Origin: Geoglobus acetivorans
Lineage (GTDB): Archaea; Halobacteriota; Archaeoglobi; Archaeoglobales; Archaeoglobaceae
DNA: 64,000 nucleotides
Assembly: GCF_039641995.1 (NCBI RefSeq)
Contig: NZ_CP087714.1
Coordinates: 1,302,001-1,366,000, forward strand
Direction of reading: 5' to 3'
In this document: positions 59,557-64,000 of the stretch, one piece after another
Numbering within the stretch: the first letter of the stretch is position 1
Layout: the number at the start of each line of letters is the position of its first letter
Notes under the pieces: generated by a model
The model's database searches: none
What the model was told of the DNA's origin: nothing
What the model saw: only the letters and a program-made list of their open reading frames with translations
Made by a program: the position numbers and the translations under genes

Positions 59557-61118
59557 TTCCCTCCCTTCTTCTCCTCGCTTTTAACAATTATCTTGTCGAT
59601 AACGATTTTTGCATCCTTGATTATCAGCTTGATTCCAGCGGTTGCCGGCTGTGCTGCCGGGAGCTGAATCTGCGGCATCTGGAATGCAGGCATCTGTGGC
59701 ATCATGGGCATCTGTGCCGGCTGTACCACCTGCTGTGCGGGCTGCGCCTCGGCAACCTCAGCCTCTGCTGGAGCCTCCTCTACCTCTTCGACCTCTTCTT
59801 CTTCCTCTTTCCAGCCCTCTGTTATTTTCTTACCGTCTACGGGTCTTGTAACTCCGGTAACGACGGGGTGGTTAACCTTCTTGAGGAACTCCTTGAGTTC
59901 ATCAATCGTTCTCGCGTCCTCTTCAGTTGCGATCTTATCTCTCACATCCTCTGGAATGTATTTTTCGATTCTCTGTTTCAGCTCCTTTGGCATCCAGACA
60001 GTCCTGTACCATCCACCATCGGCCTGAATGAACTTCTTGCTCCTGAAGTAGCTTATTCCGATACCGAGGAAACCAATAACCTGCTTTCCTCCACCGGTCT
60101 GACCGGCCATTGTTGAGAACGTGAGTCCGTTTGGTGCAGGTTCGGGATACCCTCTGTGGACCCAGCCTATACCATCAACTTCTGGCATATAGAATCCTAT
60201 GACCTCAAAGCATCCGCATGAGGTGTGTGGATACTCGAAGAAGCTGTGGAGCTTGATTCTGTCGTATTCTCCACCGCTCTCCTCTTTTGCGAACTCATTA
60301 ACTCCACTGTACTCTCCACCTACTGGATCTACGACATCTCCTTTCGGTATGGCCTTGTTCGGCCCCTCCGGATCAACTCTTGCAGCAGCCCTGCCATCAA
60401 ACCAGCTTATAGCACCGCAGAGTGATGGTCTGTCCGGGCTGACAACACATACGTTTGTTGGTGCGAAGCTCTGGCAGAGTGTGCATGAATAGAATTCGTC
60501 GACGTCTTCATCATGGAGTGTCTCAACTCTTGCATCTCTCTCCTCGTAAATCGGCATTGCGACCTCGTTCAGGATCTTTTCCACAAGATCCTTGTCTGTG
60601 ATGTAAACTGCCTCGATCTTCTCTATGAAGGGCAGCTCGTTCTTGAACAGGAACATGGTCGCATGAGCGATCTCGGTCAGGCTTTTGAGCCCCTTCTTCA
60701 GCGCACCCTTGCTCAGCCTGATCCATATATCATATCTCTGATTAAGGTGCATGTATCCCTCGATGTAGTTCTGGAAATCGTGGTTTCTTCTTTCAATAAC
60801 CGGCTCGAGATCCTCTTCAACCTGGCTGCCTGCGATGTAGTAGATCATGGCATATGGGTATGCCTTCCCCTCTTCCATCTCATCAAGGTCTGGGCCAATC
60901 AGCGTAACCTTCATGTCTTCAACCTGATCTTCAGGAAGGGCGAGCACAAGCTCGAATCCTGGCTGTGATGGACCTCCAAGCTCCACAAACATGTCTCCCT
61001 TTCTGACCCTCTCTCCTTCAAACATTGGGGATATATCAAACGGAAACTCCGCCTCAGTCCCCTGAACTTCCTTTATTTTCGCACCTTCAGGAATTTCCAC
61101 CCTTTTTCTTTCTGCCAT
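59553..61118 (-). CDS. cdhC: CODH/ACS complex beta subunit (acetyl-CoA synthase)
   Basis: 521-aa subunit carrying the nickel-iron A-cluster that joins CO, methyl and CoA. Cluster cysteines are in YSCTLCQSFAPTNVCVVSP, SLCGAISWFDG and TSCGCFEVIGF. An Ala/Glu/Pro-rich linker (about residues 415-475) leads to a small beta-type tail. ATG has GGGGGTGAT ahead and follows cdhB by 17 bp. Confidence 0.96.
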   Translation of the reverse strand: MAERKRVEIPEGAKIKEVQGTEAEFPFDISPMFEGERVRKGDMFVELGGPSQPGFELVLALPEDQVEDMKVTLIGPDLDEMEEGKAYPYAMIYYIAGSQVEEDLEPVIERRNHDFQNYIEGYMHLNQRYDIWIRLSKGALKKGLKSLTEIAHATMFLFKNELPFIEKIEAVYITDKDLVEKILNEVAMPIYEERDARVETLHDEDVDEFYSCTLCQSFAPTNVCVVSPDRPSLCGAISWFDGRAAARVDPEGPNKAIPKGDVVDPVGGEYSGVNEFAKEESGGEYDRIKLHSFFEYPHTSCGCFEVIGFYMPEVDGIGWVHRGYPEPAPNGLTFSTMAGQTGGGKQVIGFLGIGISYFRSKKFIQADGGWYRTVWMPKELKQRIEKYIPEDVRDKIATEEDARTIDELKEFLKKVNHPVVTGVTRPVDGKKITEGWKEEEEEVEEVEEAPAEAEVAEAQPAQQVVQPAQMPMMPQMPAFQMPQIQLPAAQPATAGIKLIIKDAKIVIDKIIVKSEEKKGGK

Positions 61119-61135
61119 TTAAATCACCCCCATAC

Positions 61136-61681
61136 TTACAGATTATTCACAACCTCTTCAAGCATCTGATAATGCATTTCCTTATTTGCGGTTAGGTTTG
61201 TGAAACTGAATTTTGCGTGTGGCTGGTAAAATTCGTCCAAGCTTATTGTGGTTATCTTGGAGAAGTGCTTCAGTGCTGAAAGCATCCTCGAGAGGTAGTA
61301 TGGCAGGAAACCCAGGTAGAGAACGACATCATAGGATCCCTTACCATCGAACCCCTGCCACTCTTCGTCGAGCATGAACTGGGTTACGTAGTGCAGAGGG
61401 AATACGGCTGACTGGGGCTTAACTCCCTTTTCAATAAGTGGCTTGCTTGATCCTCCAGTGGCTATGATTGGAATCCCCTTCTCGTGAAACTTGACTGCAA
61501 ATTCAACAAGCTTCGGATCCTTCAGGAGCTGACCTCCTGTGACGAGTACTGGATGTTTTGCCTTCTTTACGAGATTTACAACCACATTTGGTTTTACTGC
61601 TGTGGCCTCTCTGCTCACCTGAATATCGGCAACCTGATATCTCCTCGCAGCCGGATATTTATCTTCCTTCTTTACTGCCAT
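61136..61681 (-). CDS. cdhB: CODH/ACS complex epsilon subunit
   Basis: 181-aa subunit bound to CdhA, thought to assist electron transfer with FAD. KKAKHPVLVTGGQLLKDPKLV, IIATGGSSKPL and VVLYLGFLPYYLSRMLSALK are typical of the DHS-like Rossmann fold. ATG preceded by GGAGGTG, 22 bp after the cdhA stop. Confidence 0.95.
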   Translation of the reverse strand: MAVKKEDKYPAARRYQVADIQVSREATAVKPNVVVNLVKKAKHPVLVTGGQLLKDPKLVEFAVKFHEKGIPIIATGGSSKPLIEKGVKPQSAVFPLHYVTQFMLDEEWQGFDGKGSYDVVLYLGFLPYYLSRMLSALKHFSKITTISLDEFYQPHAKFSFTNLTANKEMHYQMLEEVVNNL

Positions 61682-61703
61682 TATAACACCTCCAAAAAAT
61701 TAG

Positions 61704-64000
61704 TTACTGTGGGGGCTTTTCCCCCGCGTATTTTTCATAAACCTCCTCAACGAGCGTCGGGTTAAATCCTGCATCAAACGGTCTTATTGGCCCTTCAAGT
61801 ATCTTCTTCTTGTCCCAGTCAATCTTCCAGCCGTAGTCACTTTCGAGAATCTGCAGGAGCTGGTCTTTCATCTTCAGTGGGAGGTCTGCCTCGCTTCTGA
61901 CATACAATGGCCAGTCATCTGGCAGTGTGCCGAGGTACTTCTGGCTCAGTTCGAGGTAGTGCGTGAGCTTGATCTGTCTTCCCTGGCTGGTGTCGTTGGG
62001 TCTCAGCGCGAGCCTTGCCAACTGGACGATTGCCTCTTCCTTGGTCTCGACTGCAACAAGCAGTGAATCTGGGGCAGGTTCGATGTTCATCTTCTTTCTG
62101 GTCTTTATGTCATATGCCCACCACTTTTCAGGCTTGTAGTATCTGCCTATGTATGCCCTTCTGTATTTGGCACCATGCGGTCCAACAACGACCGGAACAC
62201 CGAGTCTGTTGAAGCCTGTTGCAATACTTGCAGCCTTGTGGCTGTACGGTCCCCAGCTGAATCCAACAGCACCAACTCTGTTCAGGATGTAGTCTGCAAT
62301 TTCGGCATAGTTTCCTCTGAGCGGCCTCATTGCGAAAATGCTCGCAACCTTCATTGCCACACCGCTTATGTGTGAGTTGGACACGCAGCTTCCGGTGTTG
62401 ACGAGACCACCTGCATCGAATATGCCAGGATATTTCTCAAACAGGGTCTGCCCCTCTTCATCCTTGAGCATGCCTATGTCCATTGCGTGGCAACCTGATG
62501 TTACCACGATATATCTTCTCTTGAGGAATTCCTCAAGTATCTCTCTTATCGACTGCATTTCGTCCGGGAAGTTTATGCAACCAACAGCTGCAATAATTCC
62601 GGGAATCTGACCCATGACAATGGGCTGACCGACGTTTCTCACTTCAGTATCCTGTATCGGACCTCTGCCGACTCTGGTCTTACCGCTTTTGTTGTAGAGC
62701 TTTTCAAAGTTGCTTGCCATTATCACGTTAATGATTTTAATGTTCTTCGGGCATGCCTGCTCACACTTTCCACATGCAAGACACTGTTCTTCAAGATATC
62801 CGAGCTTGCTCAGGTCTTTTGTCTTCTGGGCGTGAGCCATTCCCTGGTCGATTCTCAGGTTGTGTGGGCAGGTGAACACACAGCTCATGCACTGCGTACA
62901 CTTGTTGATCTCACCCCAGAGGTCCTCGTCCGTTTCGAAGAATCTGTATTTTCTCTCGCCACCGTGCTTCTTGAACACCGCCTCAGCAACAAGTGGAGCA
63001 ACCTGACCAACCTTTTCAGGATCTGACAGGAAAACGCCCGGAAGCTTTCCGCTTACGAGAGCATCGACAATCTTGTCAACTGGCCAGTCGCTCACGTCCG
63101 GCAGCCCTCTTATTGCTGCATCGCTTGTGGCGATGAGCGGGATTCCAACGGCCTTACATGCCTCGAGCAGGTCTGCCCTAATGCACTGCTCGTCGCTTAT
63201 CAGCACATCCGGCAATCCAGACCTTATAACTCTGAGCTGATAGCTTATTGGCCCGAAAATCTTTGTTTTTGAACTGACTCTCGTCATGTCATGCGCCGTA
63301 CAGCAGAGTCCGGCAATCTCGAAGTCATCGATTCTTCCCTGCTCTTCAAGATATTCCACAACCGGCCTTGAATACATCACGTTATGGCCAACAACGACAA
63401 TAACTGGTTTGCTCTTGTCGACAATCCCAAATCCGGTATCTACAAGAGGAGTATCCTGCTCGGCTTTAGGCAGGTTATATGCCACGATCTGGGCAATGTC
63501 AGCCACTTCCATACCTATGTGGTCTGCCATACCTACATGCATGGCCTTGCTTTCGTAATCTATGAAGCTCTCCTCATTTCCTATGTGTGTTGCGTGCAGT
63601 ACTTTGACGATCTCTTTTTCAGCCCAGTCGAGAGCTTCTCTCAGATCTCCGAGAGTTCTTGGCTTTATGCCGATGATCGTCCTAATATTTGGAGCCTCTA
63701 CATTTATGTCTCCACCCAGGTCTATTGGAAGGTCCTCACCATAATCCTCAATCAGGTGATCAAGAAGGTGCCTTGCATGGGCTGTGTGGGCGGCAGCACC
63801 AATACAGCATGCGATAGTAACGAGTCTTGCCTTGGCTGTTTTCAGGTCAATGCCGCACGCACCCCTCTTGTTCATGGATAGGTCACATGGGCCCATCGTA
63901 CAGAGGTTGCAGTAGTCAGACATCGGAGCATAGAAAGGTTCAAACCTTTCGAGCAGTTTGTGATCCCACTTCCTCAGTTCAAGAATACCGGGCTTTGGTG
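61704..64000 (-). CDS. cdhA: CODH/ACS complex alpha subunit (carbon monoxide dehydrogenase), 5' end beyond window
   Basis: Nickel CO dehydrogenase subunit that reduces CO2 to CO. N-terminal cluster motif CNLCTMGPCDLSMNKRGACG, C-cluster region with GLCCTAHDMTR and TSGCHAMDIG, and two ferredoxin-type motifs CTQCMSCVFTCPHN and CLACGKCEQACPKN. The ATG at 63923 is not the start: the frame stays open to the window edge and reads PGILELRKWDHKLLERFEPF ahead of it, as in full CdhA proteins (about 800 aa). First gene of the cdh operon in the visible part. Confidence 0.96.
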   Translation of the reverse strand, partial: PKPGILELRKWDHKLLERFEPFYAPMSDYCNLCTMGPCDLSMNKRGACGIDLKTAKARLVTIACCIGAAAHTAHARHLLDHLIEDYGEDLPIDLGGDINVEAPNIRTIIGIKPRTLGDLREALDWAEKEIVKVLHATHIGNEESFIDYESKAMHVGMADHIGMEVADIAQIVAYNLPKAEQDTPLVDTGFGIVDKSKPVIVVVGHNVMYSRPVVEYLEEQGRIDDFEIAGLCCTAHDMTRVSSKTKIFGPISYQLRVIRSGLPDVLISDEQCIRADLLEACKAVGIPLIATSDAAIRGLPDVSDWPVDKIVDALVSGKLPGVFLSDPEKVGQVAPLVAEAVFKKHGGERKYRFFETDEDLWGEINKCTQCMSCVFTCPHNLRIDQGMAHAQKTKDLSKLGYLEEQCLACGKCEQACPKNIKIINVIMASNFEKLYNKSGKTRVGRGPIQDTEVRNVGQPIVMGQIPGIIAAVGCINFPDEMQSIREILEEFLKRRYIVVTSGCHAMDIGMLKDEEGQTLFEKYPGIFDAGGLVNTGSCVSNSHISGVAMKVASIFAMRPLRGNYAEIADYILNRVGAVGFSWGPYSHKAASIATGFNRLGVPVVVGPHGAKYRRAYIGRYYKPEKWWAYDIKTRKKMNIEPAPDSLLVAVETKEEAIVQLARLALRPNDTSQGRQIKLTHYLELSQKYLGTLPDDWPLYVRSEADLPLKMKDQLLQILESDYGWKIDWDKKKILEGPIRPFDAGFNPTLVEEVYEKYAGEKPPQ

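Noticed and set aside
59532-60116. 194-aa frame antisense to cdhC
   Set aside because: Low-complexity Leu/Cys-rich shadow of the Ala/Glu-rich linker of CdhC.
63921-63923. ATG 63923 as the start of cdhA
   Set aside because: The upstream codons up to the window edge encode conserved CdhA sequence, so the gene is longer and cut by the window.
1-64000. CRISPR arrays, rRNA genes or a replication origin
   Set aside because: No regularly spaced repeats, no rRNA-like sequence, and no cluster of origin boxes next to a cdc6/orc1 gene were seen.

Overview
The window is chromosomal DNA of a thermophilic sulfate- or metal-reducing euryarchaeon of the Archaeoglobales (Archaeoglobus, Geoglobus or Ferroglobus type; the genus cannot be fixed from the sequence alone). 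The evidence is a complete-order CODH/acetyl-CoA synthase operon (cdhA-B-C-cooC-D-E), a methenyl-H4MPT cyclohydrolase very close to the Archaeoglobus form, archaeal SRP54 and SRP19, archaeal tRNA-modification genes (trm-G10, taw3, archease), BRE/TATA promoters with many leaderless starts, Shine-Dalgarno sequences of the GGAGGTGAT type inside operons, and tRNA genes without encoded CCA. A multihaem c-type cytochrome lipoprotein points to extracellular or metal respiration. LAYOUT. 1-690: uracil phosphoribosyltransferase, running off the left edge. 690-9155: a catabolic locus with a glutaryl-CoA-dehydrogenase-type acyl-CoA dehydrogenase, sucC-sucD, a divergent TRAP-type permease operon (38-aa ORF, large permease, 82-aa 2-TM protein), an NrpR-like regulator, and an AtuA-family/DUF4387 pair. 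Sites of the known NrpR operator form GGAA-N6-TTCC, two perfect and two one-mismatch, sit immediately upstream of the TATA box of all four transcription units, and a third perfect site lies further upstream of the first. This is the most striking system in the window: an NrpR-like protein apparently re-used to control uptake and CoA-dependent breakdown of a carboxylate, possibly a C5 dicarboxylate. 9388-13840: nitroreductase, DsrE-like protein, HEPN/MNT toxin-antitoxin pair, zinc-ribbon membrane protein, ilvD. 13896-16334: a cluster of intact and decayed toxin-antitoxin genes around a TatD-like hydrolase. 16612-20204: a DUF6653 membrane protein, then an AT-rich two-gene cassette of unrecognised large proteins, the second ending in a PD-(D/E)XK-like nuclease motif (candidate defence or mobile function). 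20238-22546: minus-strand operon CBS/ParB-like - hisE - srp19 - trmG10, stitched by short overlaps. 22587-30601: multihaem cytochrome, alpha/beta hydrolase, phosphoribosyltransferase - MTA phosphorylase operon, cobD-like enzyme, beta-carbonic-anhydrase-like protein, tRNA-Thr, tandem flavin-fold (PNPOx-like) proteins and a ferritin-like protein. 30974-35865: transglutaminase-like lipoprotein, a decayed DUF4258/DUF2283 pair, tRNA-Met(CAT), hisH, small proteins and a penicillin-acylase-family enzyme. 35963-38309: ECF biotin transporter (bioY - double ATPase - ecfT), the ATPase probably starting at a CTG that overlaps the bioY stop. 38257-45843: MBL hydrolase, srp54, membrane protein, rnhB, UbiD-family decarboxylase, a second tRNA(CAT), a candidate structured non-coding RNA with its own promoter (44449-44580), and a CBS protein with a ribosome-hibernation-like C-terminus. 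46068-47033: an intact IS481-type insertion with 15-bp target duplications next to tRNA-Phe. 47308-55828: mch, a glutamine amidotransferase, a bacterial-type tRNA-guanine transglycosylase, btpA-like gene, argG, archease, MBL - taw3, thrC. 55859-64000: the cdh operon on the minus strand, including an unannotated 29-codon gene between cdhC and cooC; cdhA runs off the right edge. HOW IT FITS. The cdh operon and mch belong to the archaeal reductive acetyl-CoA/C1 pathway used to make or oxidise acetyl-CoA; the first locus would feed CoA-activated acids into it. Gene starts were chosen from SD sequences, TATA spacing and family N-termini, and often differ from the longest ORF. All statements are from reading the sequence; no searches were run.
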